This document shows, in pieces, positions 50,889 to 60,751 of a DNA stretch of 64,000 nt. Numbering within the stretch: position 1 is the first letter of the stretch; each line of letters starts with the position of its first letter. A program made the translations under genes and the position numbers. Location of the stretch: NCBI GenBank assembly GCA_010092885.1, contig JAADYX010000094.1:32710-96709 (forward strand), given 5' to 3'. The notes under the pieces are model-generated. The model worked only from the letters and a program-made list of their open reading frames with translations. It did no database searches and was not told the DNA's origin. Origin of the DNA: Chloroflexota bacterium (lineage in GTDB: Bacteria; Chloroflexota; Anaerolineae; Aggregatilineales; UBA3940).

Positions 50889-51959
50889 CTACAACTGGCG
50901 ACCCCTGAGATCGTCCTGAGTCACTAAATCGACATTCAGCGTGCGCAGCACCGTATCAAGAGGATGCATCACAGAGACATACGCCGAACCGGAAAACAGC
51001 AGGCCTACCCCTTTGCGGAACTGGTCCATCACCAGCGATCCTGAGTCGCCGCGCCTGCTCATAGGGCTCAGCATGACCTGGTTGGTGAAGCGTGCGGGCG
51101 TTCCTTCATAATTGACGTCAACCGTGACATCGATCTGGGTGATCATGCCGGCGGTCAGGCCCGTGGTCCGCCCACTCTTGATGACGCGCGAGCCGAGCTC
51201 CGGCACACCCACCCCGGCCGGTGCATTGCCAACATCGATGATGCGCGGATCAAGCCCTACACTCGAAAGGGGGCGTACCAGCGCCACATCAACCTCATTG
51301 GTGAGCGGCTGGATGATCGGTATTAACGAATCAGGAGGTGTTTCACGCCGCGGGCGAAATTGGGCCAGAATGGCGGCACATCCCGATGGCGCTTCCGACT
51401 GTGCGTCAAGCGGTGTGGTGGTGGTTTCCGAACTGGGCAAAAAGCGCAGCGGCACAAACTCCGCCAGTTCACCGATGATGTTTTCCAGCGAGCCGCCATC
51501 GGTGGGGCCCGGCTGCAGAATGGGATCGCCGGGAGAAGCCTCGTTCAGCAGGGCCAGCACATGGTTGTTGCTCAGGATGAACCACTCACCACCGCGCCGT
51601 ACAATGCAGCCTGCCGTCCCGGCTGTGCCATCGCGATGGCCTATCGAAGAACCGGGGCGCACCGGGCGCGTCACAGCCAACCGGTTGAAGCCCAGCGGCT
51701 CGATCTCACCCACTTCAATAACATCGGTGTCCACATCGTCAATCCGGGGCGGGATGAGGTCGTCGTCACCCACGGAGTCAGGGCGTTCTTTGCGGCGTAC
51801 TGAGACGATAATGCTGGGCTGGTCGGTTACCTCGCCGGAGCGAGTCTTCAGGCCGACTCCACAGGCGATCACGTTCTTGCGGCCTAAGAGAGCATCGGCG
51901 ACTTTATCACGGATCTGGATAATCCGGCGCAGTTGGTCAAAAGGTATTCGGCTTATCAT
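50889..51959 (-). CDS. Trypsin-fold serine protease, NAL1-like
   Basis: 356 residues without a signal peptide. The catalytic triad of the chymotrypsin fold can be read: His133 (LSNNHVLAL), Asp224 (NEVDVALVRP) and Ser306 (SRRGDSGSLV). The N-terminus (KNVIACGVGLKTRSGEVTDQPSIIVSV) is the domain seen in NAL1-like and other cytosolic bacterial trypsin-fold proteins. There is an insertion between His and Asp (about 150-215). With no export signal it probably acts in the cytoplasm, which is unusual for this fold. Substrate unknown. Confidence 0.82.
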   Translation of the reverse strand: MISRIPFDQLRRIIQIRDKVADALLGRKNVIACGVGLKTRSGEVTDQPSIIVSVRRKERPDSVGDDDLIPPRIDDVDTDVIEVGEIEPLGFNRLAVTRPVRPGSSIGHRDGTAGTAGCIVRRGGEWFILSNNHVLALLNEASPGDPILQPGPTDGGSLENIIGELAEFVPLRFLPSSETTTTPLDAQSEAPSGCAAILAQFRPRRETPPDSLIPIIQPLTNEVDVALVRPLSSVGLDPRIIDVGNAPAGVGVPELGSRVIKSGRTTGLTAGMITQIDVTVDVNYEGTPARFTNQVMLSPMSRRGDSGSLVMDQFRKGVGLLFSGSAYVSVMHPLDTVLRTLNVDLVTQDDLRGRQL

Positions 51960-52036
51960 GAGGGCACTCCAAAAGTCCCGGAGCAGGGTTAATATTTTCT
52001 AACACAGTATACACAACGAGCACGTAATATGGCCAA

Positions 52037-52966
52037 TTACTGCTGGGCTTCCCACTCTTCGATCACGCTGCGGATGAAGGCCTGCACCTCATAGTCCAAT
52101 ATATCACCCACACCTTGGTAGAACTGCCCGTCCACCTCAATGCGCACACCGCCCGGACCCCCCTCATGAATATGGATCGACCGGTGTGAGAGCTCCGGCG
52201 TGTTGAACAGACGCCGCTGCAGCACCACTTCGATTTGTTGGGCCATGCTCAGCGATCCATCAGTGATGGATGATGTGGCACTGCTGGATCCCGTTGACTG
52301 CCAACCGGCGTCATCCGCAACGGGGGCAGCGGGCGCGGACGGTGCCGGCGGCGGCGGCACCGGTGCAGGCTCCGGCGGAACCTCCGGCACCTCAATACCC
52401 TCCAAATCGGCAAAATCGGCCAAGGCCCGCGCATTGCCGACAAAACGACGCAGGACCTGTGGATCGGTCATCTGGCTGATATCGGTGAAACGCCGCCCGT
52501 TGATCTCCACCACCAGCGAACCATCGGAGAGATCGCGCAGCAGTCGCATTACTTCGACGGCACCGCTGTATGCCTGTGCGGGTTGCGCAGGAGCAGGCGG
52601 CGACACGGCAGGAAGGGCCCCTGAGGATGCGGGGGATGGGATGCCGGTGGGCACCGCGGATACGGGGTCGGCAGCGGCTCGCTCTTCTTTGGCTGCCCGT
52701 TGGGCCTCCCGGCTTTCACGCAGACTGCTGAACATCCCGGACAGGGCCTCGCGCACATCATCGACGACCTGGCCGACCGTCAGGTCATCACCTGAGGCAG
52801 CGGAATCCTCAGCGGGTCGTTGCCCTTCAATTGAGGCCATATCAAAGCGATCGTCGCCCTGCAGGGCGGTGTCATCACCGGAGGTCCACCACAGGTACAG
52901 CAGGATCACCCCAATGGCGGCGACCAGGATCGCAAGAACAGGTAGTAGAATTCCGAGACCTTCCAT
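52037..52966 (-). CDS. Membrane-anchored Pro/Ala-rich protein of unknown function
   Basis: 309 residues. One N-terminal membrane helix (5-27), then a soluble part with an acidic/charged stretch (about 60-95), two Pro/Ala-rich linkers (about 100-130 and 190-220), a small folded piece between them (VMRLLRDLSDGSLVVEINGRRF...ITDPQVLRRFVGN) and a C-terminal domain ending DILDYEVQAFIRSVIEEWEAQ. No family recognised. It is 13 bases downstream of mutM and 77 upstream of the protease gene. Confidence 0.75.
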   Translation of the reverse strand: MEGLGILLPVLAILVAAIGVILLYLWWTSGDDTALQGDDRFDMASIEGQRPAEDSAASGDDLTVGQVVDDVREALSGMFSSLRESREAQRAAKEERAAADPVSAVPTGIPSPASSGALPAVSPPAPAQPAQAYSGAVEVMRLLRDLSDGSLVVEINGRRFTDISQMTDPQVLRRFVGNARALADFADLEGIEVPEVPPEPAPVPPPPAPSAPAAPVADDAGWQSTGSSSATSSITDGSLSMAQQIEVVLQRRLFNTPELSHRSIHIHEGGPGGVRIEVDGQFYQGVGDILDYEVQAFIRSVIEEWEAQQ

Positions 52967-52978
52967 GGCTGATACCTC

Positions 52979-53794
52979 CTAAGTCTGGCAGGTTGGGCAG
53001 TAATGGGTGCCCCGCTGACCGATACGCGTCTTAACAATGGGATTGCCGCAGCGGGCACAGGTTTTCTCTTCACCGCGTTTGTAGATGTAGGCGTTGAACC
53101 GGTCTTGTGCCTCGCCGCGGGAGCCGTCCGGCTTGCGATACCAGCCAATGCTCGCCCCCTCCCATGCGATTCCCTCATGCAGCACAGCCCGGATGGATTC
53201 ATACAGGCAGTCGATCTCGTCAGAAGTCAGGGTATCGGCGGTACGGTGTGGATCGATGCGTGCGCGCCACAGGGCTTCATCGGCGTAGATGTTGCCTACC
53301 CCCGCGATGAAAGTCTGGTTGAGCAGCAGCGCCTTGATCACACCGGAGCGCGGTGCAATCCGCTCACGGAAACTCTCGACAGTAAGGGCGTCACCGAGGG
53401 GTTCAGGGCCGAGGTCACCGGTCACCTCCTGCTGATCAGAGGTGAGGTAAATGCGCCCGAACTTGCGTGAGTCGGAAAAGAACAAGGTGCGCCCATCGTC
53501 CAGCGGAAACGTCGCCCGGACCCATCGGTCGGCGTCATCCGGTTCGGCGAGCACGTACAGGCGACCGGTCATCTTTAGGTGAACGATGAGCCAGTCGTGC
53601 TGCAGCTCAAACAGGATGTACTTGCCCCGCCGCCCCAACGTCTCAATGCGCTGGCCCGTTATACGGTCCGCGAGGGCGGATGCAGGCATGTTCAGCTGGT
53701 TCTCCCATGTGGAGGTAAAGCTCATGACGCGCCGCCCGACCACATCAGGCCGCAGGGCACGTACCACGGTTTCAACTTCTGGCAGTTCCGGCAT
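52979..53794 (-). CDS. mutM: Formamidopyrimidine-DNA glycosylase
   Basis: 271 residues from ATG 53794; initiator-adjacent Pro2 and Glu3 (MPELPEVETV) are catalytic, so a longer start would be wrong. Lys and the H2TH domain (NQTFIAGVGNIYADEALW) follow, and the C-terminal zinc finger has four Cys (CARCGNPI...CPTC). It removes 8-oxoguanine. It starts six bases after the DUF6174-like gene stops. Confidence 0.96.
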   Translation of the reverse strand: MPELPEVETVVRALRPDVVGRRVMSFTSTWENQLNMPASALADRITGQRIETLGRRGKYILFELQHDWLIVHLKMTGRLYVLAEPDDADRWVRATFPLDDGRTLFFSDSRKFGRIYLTSDQQEVTGDLGPEPLGDALTVESFRERIAPRSGVIKALLLNQTFIAGVGNIYADEALWRARIDPHRTADTLTSDEIDCLYESIRAVLHEGIAWEGASIGWYRKPDGSRGEAQDRFNAYIYKRGEEKTCARCGNPIVKTRIGQRGTHYCPTCQT

Positions 53795-53799
53795 ACAGC

Positions 53800-54528
53800 T
53801 TAATCCAAAATCGGTTGAAAATCGCGCCACTCGACGGTCCAACAGCAGTCGGCAGGCGCTTCATTATCGTATACAGAAAACTCCGCGTAGACCGGGTGGC
53901 CGAACGCCTCGTTGAACTCGATTCGCAGCGAGTCGATGCCAGGCCTGAAGTCACCGATGACCGCGTTGAGCCACTCGAACGCTCCATTGACTGTCAGGTC
54001 GGCAAGACGCGCATCGCACACGCTTTCCGGGAACCAGGTCAGGTCGTCAGCCGCAGGCGGATCCACGATCCGGCCCGCATCAACCTCAAGGGTTACGGGG
54101 CCGCACACCGCTTCCTGTGTCCGGTAGGTGACCGTTATCGTGTAATGCTCAATACCCAGACTCTGCCAGCGCTCCCTATGCTCGGGAAGCGCCCGGTCCG
54201 CCCGGATGGAAGCCGTTACGTCCTGGTAGGTCTGCCATGGATAGGGCCTGCCAATCACGAGGATGACGGCCATACCGATGCCACAGGCAAACACCCCTAA
54301 CCCTACAAACACCAGCATTCGCGTCGCCACCAACCGGCGATGCTGCCAACGGCGCTGGCGAGCCAGTTGTTTCTGGCGGCGCCGTTCTTCCCGCTGTTGG
54401 CGGCGCTGTTCGATGCGCTCACGGCGGCGCTTGAGCCACTTGCCCCAGGGGGTCCATGGTTCGCGCTCTTTACGGGGCTTCTTGTCACGTGGCATCTCAG
54501 GCAGAGTATGCCGTACTCGGAGACGCAT
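53800..54528 (-). CDS. DUF6174-like membrane-anchored protein
   Basis: 242 residues from ATG 54528, or 231 from the Met at 54495. A very basic cytosolic N-terminus (about 12-65; KRRRERIEQRRQQREERRRQK) looks like a coiled coil or nucleic-acid/ribosome-binding segment, then one membrane helix (about 70-92), then an external domain with WQSLGIEHYTITVTYR and VTLEVDAG, typical of DUF6174. Function unknown. First gene of the minus-strand group running to FprA. Confidence 0.78.
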   Translation of the reverse strand: MRLRVRHTLPEMPRDKKPRKEREPWTPWGKWLKRRRERIEQRRQQREERRRQKQLARQRRWQHRRLVATRMLVFVGLGVFACGIGMAVILVIGRPYPWQTYQDVTASIRADRALPEHRERWQSLGIEHYTITVTYRTQEAVCGPVTLEVDAGRIVDPPAADDLTWFPESVCDARLADLTVNGAFEWLNAVIGDFRPGIDSLRIEFNEAFGHPVYAEFSVYDNEAPADCCWTVEWRDFQPILD

Positions 54529-54654
54529 TGCTAAAGACAGGAAGTCAGCCGGACTCGATTTGAGAAGAAAGTACCGTCACTGTGAATCACTTTCGGGGGG
54601 TGCACCGGGTGGGTTAAACTATGGAGACAACGTTTGCTGCTCCCGGAGAAAATC

Positions 54655-57600
54655 ATGCCGCCATTTGCCCATCTTCACGTCCATACTGAGTACTCTCTGC
54701 TTGACGGCATGAGTCGCATTGATGACCTTGTTGCATACACCAAAGAGCTGGGCATGTCTCACCTGGCGATCACCGATCACGGTGCAATGTATGGCGTCAT
54801 GCAGTTCTATCGTGCCTGCAAGAAGAACGATATCCATCCGATCATCGGGCTGGAAGCCTATCTGGCGCCGCGCGGGATGACCGACCGCGATCCGCAGTTG
54901 GACAAGCGCTACACGCATCTGCTGCTGCTGGCCCAAAATCAGACCGGTTACCTGAATCTGCTGAAGATCGCGAGTGCCGCCCAGTTGGAAGGCTATTACT
55001 ATAAGCCTCGCATCGACAAGCCGTTCCTAGCTGAGCACAGCGAGGGCATTATCTGCACATCTGGCTGCCTGGCTGCTGAGATCCCGCAGATGCTGGTGCA
55101 AGGTCGCATTGATGAAGCCAAGCGCACACTCGGCTGGTATGCCGATGTGTTCGGGCGTGACCGCTTCTTCATCGAGCTTCAAGAACACGACATCCCGGAC
55201 CTGCACGCTGTCAACGAACAGCTTTATGAACTCGGCCCCTACGCCGACCTTCAGTTCCTGGCAACCAATGACGTGCATTACGTGCGTGAATCCGATGCGG
55301 AAACGCATGATCTTCTGCTGTGCATCCAGACGGGGGCGCTTCACTCCGACGAGAACCGCATGCGCTTCAGTGATCAGGGGTATTACGTCAAGTCCCCCGC
55401 GGAAATGTGGGACATCTTTGGTGATATCCCCGAGTCGCTGGAAAACACCGTCCGTATCGCCGAGAGATGTGAAATCAACCTGGACGACGAGAGCTACAAG
55501 CTCCCCTTGTTCCCCGTTCCCGATGGGTATGATGCGCAGAGTTATCTCCATGACCTGGTTCAACAAGGCGTTCAGTGGCGGTACGGTGAGTATGCCGACT
55601 CCGCGGAAGTACAGGAGCGCGTGGCCCACGAGCTGCGCATTATCCACGACATGGGGTTTGACACCTACTTCCTGATTGTCTGGGACCTTTGCGAGTTCGC
55701 ACAGGACAGGGGCATCTGGTGGAATGTGCGTGGGTCTGGCGCCGGTTCAGTTGTGGCCTATGCGCTGGGGATCACCGGTATTGACCCGTTGGAGAACGGC
55801 CTCATCTTCGAGCGCTTCCTCAACCCGGGGCGCAATACCATGCCCGATATCGACATCGACTACCCGGATGACCGTCGTGCTGAGATGATCCAATACTGCG
55901 TGGACCGCTACGGCGAAGACAAGGTCGCGCAGATCATTACCTTCGGAACATTGGGGGCGCGTGCCGCCGTCCGTGATGTAGGCCGTGCGCTGGATATCCC
56001 CCTGGGGGAAGTCAACCAGCTGGCCAGCACGATCCCGGCTGTGCCAGGCAAACCGGTCACTTTGAAGCAGATGCTTGATGACCCGGACAATCCCGAGTTC
56101 CGTGATTTTCACGGCCTGTACACTGAAACAGGCCGCTCCTACCTGCGTCGGGTGGTGGATACCGCTGTCAAGTTGGAAGGCATCGCGCGGCATGCCAGCA
56201 CCCATGCTGCGGGTGTACTCGTCGCGGACCGGCCGTTGGTGGAATACACACCGCTCAACCGGCCCACCAGCTCTTCGAACGAAGGGCTGGGCACCGTTTC
56301 CCAGTGGCCTATGGAAATCGTTGAGTCAATCGGCCTGCTGAAGGTAGACTTCCTCGGCCTGCGCACCCTGACCGTCATGCGCAAGGCCTGCGCATTGATC
56401 GAGGAACGGCACGGCATCTCGTTCGACCTGAACAACATCCCCTACCGGCACTATCTGCCACCACAGACCTCGGAAGAGGAAGCACACAATGCCCAGCTGG
56501 ATGCCGCCTTCCGGCTGCTGTCGGCAGGCAATACCGGCGGCGTGTTCCAGGTGGAAGGCCAAGGCATGACCCGCACCCTGATCGACATGCAGCCCAGCCG
56601 CTTTGAGCATATTATCGCCGCGATCTCGCTCTTCCGCCCGGGGCCCATCGAGTACATTCCGCAGTACATCCGGCGTATGCATGGTGAGGAGGAGGTCACC
56701 TACAAGCATGAGAAGCTGCAGGACATCCTGGCCGAGACGTATGGCATCATCGTCTACCAAGAGCAGATCATGCAGATCGCCAGCAGCCTGTTCGGCTACG
56801 ATCTGGGCGAGGCAGACCTGATGCGCCGCGCCGTGGCGAAGAAAAAAGCCAAAGAACTTGCCAAACACAAACAGACCTTTATGGAGAGTGGCCCTCAGTA
56901 CGGGGTCAATACCGAAACAGCGGAGTTGATCTTTGACGATATCGAGTACTTCGCGCGCTATGGTTTCAACAAGTGCGTGACTGCTGATACCCTCGTGCTG
57001 GATGCGTCAACCGGACGCCAGATCCGCATCGGAGATCTGGCCAGCGGTGCAGCGGCGATCGGGCACACACTCTCCCTGAACACGGACAACCTCAAGCTGG
57101 CTCAGGCCGCCGTCTCCGCGATCCACTACAACGGCACCAAACCTGTCTACCGGTTGACCACCCGCCTGGGCCGCCAGATCGAGGCGACGACCAACCACCC
57201 TCTCTACACATTTGACGGCTGGACCCTCCTCGGCGATCTACAGCCTGGCGACCAGATCGCGCTGCCGCGCCGCATTCCGGTTGAGGGACAGCGCACCTGG
57301 CCACGCCACAAGCTGATCGTGCTCGGGCATCTGCTGGCGGAAGGCAACGAATGCCGCACGCATGGCGTGTATTACTTCACCGATGATCCAGAGCATCTGA
57401 GTGACTATGTAACCCACATGGAGCAGTTCCCAAACGTGCGCGCGTCTATCTCAAGGCGCAGGCGGCGGATCGCGGTGTACAGCAAGCGCATCAACCCGCA
57501 GGAACCCCAGCACCTCGTTGAGTGGGTGCGCGGCCTCGGCCCATGGGGTGAGGATGCATCCGACAAGTTTATACCTGATGAGGTCTTCGAGCTGACGAAT

Positions 57601-59685
57601 GCCAGTATCGCGCTGCTGTTGGGGCGCATGTGGGAGGGCACAGGCCGCATCAATGCCAGTTCGCGCACCCTGGTCTATGTGACAGCCTCCGAGCGGCTGG
57701 CCCGCCAGCTCCAACATCTGCTGCTGCGCTTTGGTATCATCAGCCGTCTTCGTGTAGAAACGGACAAGTACCGCACAGGACGATCCGGCTACCAGCTGTT
57801 CATCAGCGGCAACGCAAATTTGGCCCGCTTTAGTGAGACTATTGCCGCCCATTTCGTCTCACGCCGCAGCAAGCAGGCCATCAGCAATCTCGTTCTCAAA
57901 CGGACCACAGCCAGCACCCGCGATGTGATCCCCGTGGCAGTTAAGAACACGGTTCGCGAGGAAAAGGCCCGCACCGGCCTCACCTGGCAGCAGATCGGTG
58001 TTGCACCGCGGGAGTTCTACCCCTCAACAGCCGCGGGCAAGTCCGGCTACAACCGGCAGGTGATCGAGCGGGTCGCCGAATCGCTGAACTCCGATGATCT
58101 CAGGGCCTATGCGCGCAGCGATATCTACTGGGATGAGATTGTGTCCATCGAATACGCCGGGCACAAACCAACCTACGATCTGACTGTGCCCGGGCCGCAC
58201 AACTTCATCGCCAACGATATCATCGTGCACAACTCCCACGCGGCGGACTACGCTGTGCTCACTGTACAGACAGCGTATCTGAAGGCACATTATCCACACG
58301 AGTATATGGCCGCCCTGCTGACCACCGAGCATGCGGACAGCGCCAAGGTGTCGCGGTACATCAACGAGTGCCGCCGCATGGAAATCGACGTTCTGCAGCC
58401 GCAGATCAACACTAGTGCATACGACTTCACCATTGAACCACAGCAAGGTGGGCGCGACGCGCTGCGGTTTGGCATGGCAGCCATCAAGAATGTGGGGGAT
58501 GCATCCATTGAGTCCGTCCTTGAGGCGCGTGCTGACCGGCCCTTCACCTCTATGGATGAGTTCTGCGAGCGCGTCGACCTGCGCGATGTAGGCAAGAAGG
58601 CCCTCGAATGCATGATCAAGGTGGGCATGTTTGACCGGTTCGCTGACCGGCCTCGCCTGCTCGAGTCGCTCGACCGCATGATGGGCCGCAGCTCACAGCA
58701 CCATAAGGCAGCCGACATCGGGCAGATGTCGCTGTTCGGCGGGGGCGCGGACTCACCCCCAGAGATCGGCGGGGTGCTCGTTGACCGCCCACGCTTTGAA
58801 GTACCGCATCGTGAACAGCTGCAGTGGGAGCGTGAGCTCGTCGGCGTGTACGTCTCCGAGCACCCACTCGACAAGATCGGCGACCAGATCGACACAGCGG
58901 TAACCGCCTACAGCTACGACCTCACTGAAAACGATCATGACCGGCAGGTCACCATGGCCGGGGTGGTGACCGAAGTCCGCACGCACATCACCCGCAGTGG
59001 CAAGCAGATGGCCTTCGCAGAGGTGGAGGATCGCTACGGCAGCATCTCCGTACTGGTATGGCCTGGCACTTGGGAGCGCACCCGCGAGCTGTGGCAGGTG
59101 GACAACATCCTGTTCCTGCGCGGCCGCATCGATGCGGAAGGCCGGGCGCCCAAACTCCTGTGTGACGAGGCCACCACGCGCCTGGAGATCATGCATGAGG
59201 TCCCGGCACCGGAGGAAGAACCGCCTCCCTACGAGCCGCCACCTCCGCCCGAGCTGCCAGCGGATCTCTTCCCGCCGGAGGAGTTCATGCCGGAGGAGGA
59301 GCTCCCCCACGAGCCCGACGAACCTGTACCAGACGATGAACCGGTTGAACCACTTGCCGAAGAGATCGAGCCCCACGATGCTTATGTGGCTCATGCAAAT
59401 GGGCATGATGATGAGGACACCGCACCCGCCGATCAGGAGGGCATTCATGTGGTGATCCGGCTGATGCGCAGCCCAAGCGAGGCACAGGACATGCGGCGCA
59501 TTCAGCGGATCCACGGGCAGCTGATCGCGCGCCCCGGCCATGACACCTTCTCCATTGAGCTGGTCGGCGACCAACGCCGTGTCCAATTCGCATTTGATGA
59601 GGCGATCTGCTACGAGGAAGTGCGGGATTGGTTGGACAGGCATTTGCACGCGGAAGAAGGGGTGAGCGTTGACGAGCAGCTGTGA
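54655..59685 (+). CDS. dnaE: DNA polymerase III alpha subunit with intein
   Basis: 1676 residues as read from ATG 54655 (GGAG at 54645-54648; the TTG at 54634 is less likely). PHP domain with HLHVHTEYSLLDG, polymerase palm with PDIDIDYPDD (Asp398 and Asp400), GYGFNK at the intein site, HhH, an OB fold (VTMAGVVTEVRTHITRSGKQMAF at about 1426-1448), then a highly acidic, Pro-rich stretch (about 1520-1600) and a small C-terminal domain. Removing the 420-residue intein leaves 1256 residues, close to the usual DnaE length. It is the replicase that runs with DnaN and DnaX, both in this window. No frameshift seen. Confidence 0.97.
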   Translation: MPPFAHLHVHTEYSLLDGMSRIDDLVAYTKELGMSHLAITDHGAMYGVMQFYRACKKNDIHPIIGLEAYLAPRGMTDRDPQLDKRYTHLLLLAQNQTGYLNLLKIASAAQLEGYYYKPRIDKPFLAEHSEGIICTSGCLAAEIPQMLVQGRIDEAKRTLGWYADVFGRDRFFIELQEHDIPDLHAVNEQLYELGPYADLQFLATNDVHYVRESDAETHDLLLCIQTGALHSDENRMRFSDQGYYVKSPAEMWDIFGDIPESLENTVRIAERCEINLDDESYKLPLFPVPDGYDAQSYLHDLVQQGVQWRYGEYADSAEVQERVAHELRIIHDMGFDTYFLIVWDLCEFAQDRGIWWNVRGSGAGSVVAYALGITGIDPLENGLIFERFLNPGRNTMPDIDIDYPDDRRAEMIQYCVDRYGEDKVAQIITFGTLGARAAVRDVGRALDIPLGEVNQLASTIPAVPGKPVTLKQMLDDPDNPEFRDFHGLYTETGRSYLRRVVDTAVKLEGIARHASTHAAGVLVADRPLVEYTPLNRPTSSSNEGLGTVSQWPMEIVESIGLLKVDFLGLRTLTVMRKACALIEERHGISFDLNNIPYRHYLPPQTSEEEAHNAQLDAAFRLLSAGNTGGVFQVEGQGMTRTLIDMQPSRFEHIIAAISLFRPGPIEYIPQYIRRMHGEEEVTYKHEKLQDILAETYGIIVYQEQIMQIASSLFGYDLGEADLMRRAVAKKKAKELAKHKQTFMESGPQYGVNTETAELIFDDIEYFARYGFNKCVTADTLVLDASTGRQIRIGDLASGAAAIGHTLSLNTDNLKLAQAAVSAIHYNGTKPVYRLTTRLGRQIEATTNHPLYTFDGWTLLGDLQPGDQIALPRRIPVEGQRTWPRHKLIVLGHLLAEGNECRTHGVYYFTDDPEHLSDYVTHMEQFPNVRASISRRRRRIAVYSKRINPQEPQHLVEWVRGLGPWGEDASDKFIPDEVFELTNASIALLLGRMWEGTGRINASSRTLVYVTASERLARQLQHLLLRFGIISRLRVETDKYRTGRSGYQLFISGNANLARFSETIAAHFVSRRSKQAISNLVLKRTTASTRDVIPVAVKNTVREEKARTGLTWQQIGVAPREFYPSTAAGKSGYNRQVIERVAESLNSDDLRAYARSDIYWDEIVSIEYAGHKPTYDLTVPGPHNFIANDIIVHNSHAADYAVLTVQTAYLKAHYPHEYMAALLTTEHADSAKVSRYINECRRMEIDVLQPQINTSAYDFTIEPQQGGRDALRFGMAAIKNVGDASIESVLEARADRPFTSMDEFCERVDLRDVGKKALECMIKVGMFDRFADRPRLLESLDRMMGRSSQHHKAADIGQMSLFGGGADSPPEIGGVLVDRPRFEVPHREQLQWERELVGVYVSEHPLDKIGDQIDTAVTAYSYDLTENDHDRQVTMAGVVTEVRTHITRSGKQMAFAEVEDRYGSISVLVWPGTWERTRELWQVDNILFLRGRIDAEGRAPKLLCDEATTRLEIMHEVPAPEEEPPPYEPPPPPELPADLFPPEEFMPEEELPHEPDEPVPDDEPVEPLAEEIEPHDAYVAHANGHDDEDTAPADQEGIHVVIRLMRSPSEAQDMRRIQRIHGQLIARPGHDTFSIELVGDQRRVQFAFDEAICYEEVRDWLDRHLHAEEGVSVDEQL
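56974..58233 (+). mobile_element. LAGLIDADG-type intein in dnaE
   Basis: 420 residues, DnaE positions 774-1193. It starts with Cys1 (CVTADTLVLD) straight after FARYGFNK and ends VHN, with Ser as the next residue (SHAADYAV). Block B has T72..H75 (ATTNHPL), and block F/G gives YDLTVPGPHNFIANDIIVHN. Between them lies a homing-endonuclease region with two LAGLIDADG-like helices, LGHLLAEGN at 117-125 and LLGRMWEGTG, each with Glu rather than Asp at the metal position, so nuclease activity is uncertain. It sits in the active-site region of the host enzyme, whose splicing must succeed for replication. Confidence 0.95.
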
Positions 59686-59762
59686 TCCGCGTTGTTATGC
59701 AAACCGCACACATATGAAGCATAATACGCGGCAGAGCACCTTATCAGTGAAGAGGTTTCCCC

Positions 59763-60740
59763 ATGCCTGACCAAATCAAGCGTATCGCGGTCATGACCAG
59801 CGGAGGTGACTCGCCCGGCATGAACGCGGCTATTCGTGCAGCGGTACGCACCGGGCTGCATCATGGGTTGGAAGTCTATGGTATTCAACAGGCCTACGCG
59901 GGGTTGATCGAGGGCGATATTCGCCGGATGACCTCGCGCAGCGTGAGTGGCATTCTCAAATCGGGTGGCACGATTTTGCAAACGGCTCGCCTGCCCCAGT
60001 TCAAGGAACTCGGCTACCAGCGCAAGGCGCTGCGCCGTCTGAACGAGTACGACATTGATTCGCTGATTGTCATCGGCGGGGACGGCAGCCTGACCGGCGC
60101 GTTGGCGCTGCATAAGCTCGGCGTGCGGGTTGTGGGCATCCCGGCCAGCATTGATAACGACATCGCGGGCACATCGACCTCCATCGGGGTCGATACGGCT
60201 GTAAATACCATCGTGGAAGCTGTGGACCGCCTGCGTGATACCGCTTCCTCCCATGAACGCGTGTTCCTGGTTGAGGTGATGGGGCGCAACTGCGGCTACC
60301 TGGCTCTGGTCTCAGGCCTGATCACGGGTGCCGAGATCGTGCTCATCCCTGAGCGAGCGATGTCCCTCGACGAGCTGGGTGATGTGGTTGTCCGCGCCTA
60401 CAATCAGGGCAAGACCCACGCGCTGGGCATTATCGCTGAAGGGGCCAATCTCAAATGCAGTGACATCAGCGAGTATCTGCTGCGCCACGACATCGGCTTT
60501 GAAGTGCGCATCACCATCCTGGGGCATATTCAGCGGGGCGGCAGCCCCAGCGCTTTCGACCGGCTCCTGGCCACCCGGATGGGCGTGGCCGCAGTGGACT
60601 ATCTGCTAAAGGGGGAAACGGGGGTGATGGTCGCCTTGGAGGGGCGCGGCATCATCACCAAGAAGCTGGAAGACGTGATCGGCAAACAGCGGCCGCTCAG
60701 CCCGCAGTATGATGAACTGGCCGACATCCTGATCCGCTGA
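59763..60740 (+). CDS. pfkA: ATP-dependent 6-phosphofructokinase
   Basis: 325 residues. GGDSPGMNAAIRAAVR at the N-terminus, GGDGS at 105-109 and PASIDND at 127-133 with the catalytic Asp. Gly after GGD, and Ala where PPi-enzymes have Lys in the PxTIDND motif, both point to ATP rather than pyrophosphate as donor. It commits fructose-6-phosphate to glycolysis. Not obviously coupled to dnaE, 77 bases upstream. Confidence 0.94.
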   Translation: MPDQIKRIAVMTSGGDSPGMNAAIRAAVRTGLHHGLEVYGIQQAYAGLIEGDIRRMTSRSVSGILKSGGTILQTARLPQFKELGYQRKALRRLNEYDIDSLIVIGGDGSLTGALALHKLGVRVVGIPASIDNDIAGTSTSIGVDTAVNTIVEAVDRLRDTASSHERVFLVEVMGRNCGYLALVSGLITGAEIVLIPERAMSLDELGDVVVRAYNQGKTHALGIIAEGANLKCSDISEYLLRHDIGFEVRITILGHIQRGGSPSAFDRLLATRMGVAAVDYLLKGETGVMVALEGRGIITKKLEDVIGKQRPLSPQYDELADILIR

Positions 60741-60751
60741 AAGGCCCGTGG

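Noticed and set aside
49629-50927. 432-residue plus-strand frame
   Set aside because: Antisense shadow of the ferredoxin reductase; no family motif or ribosome site.
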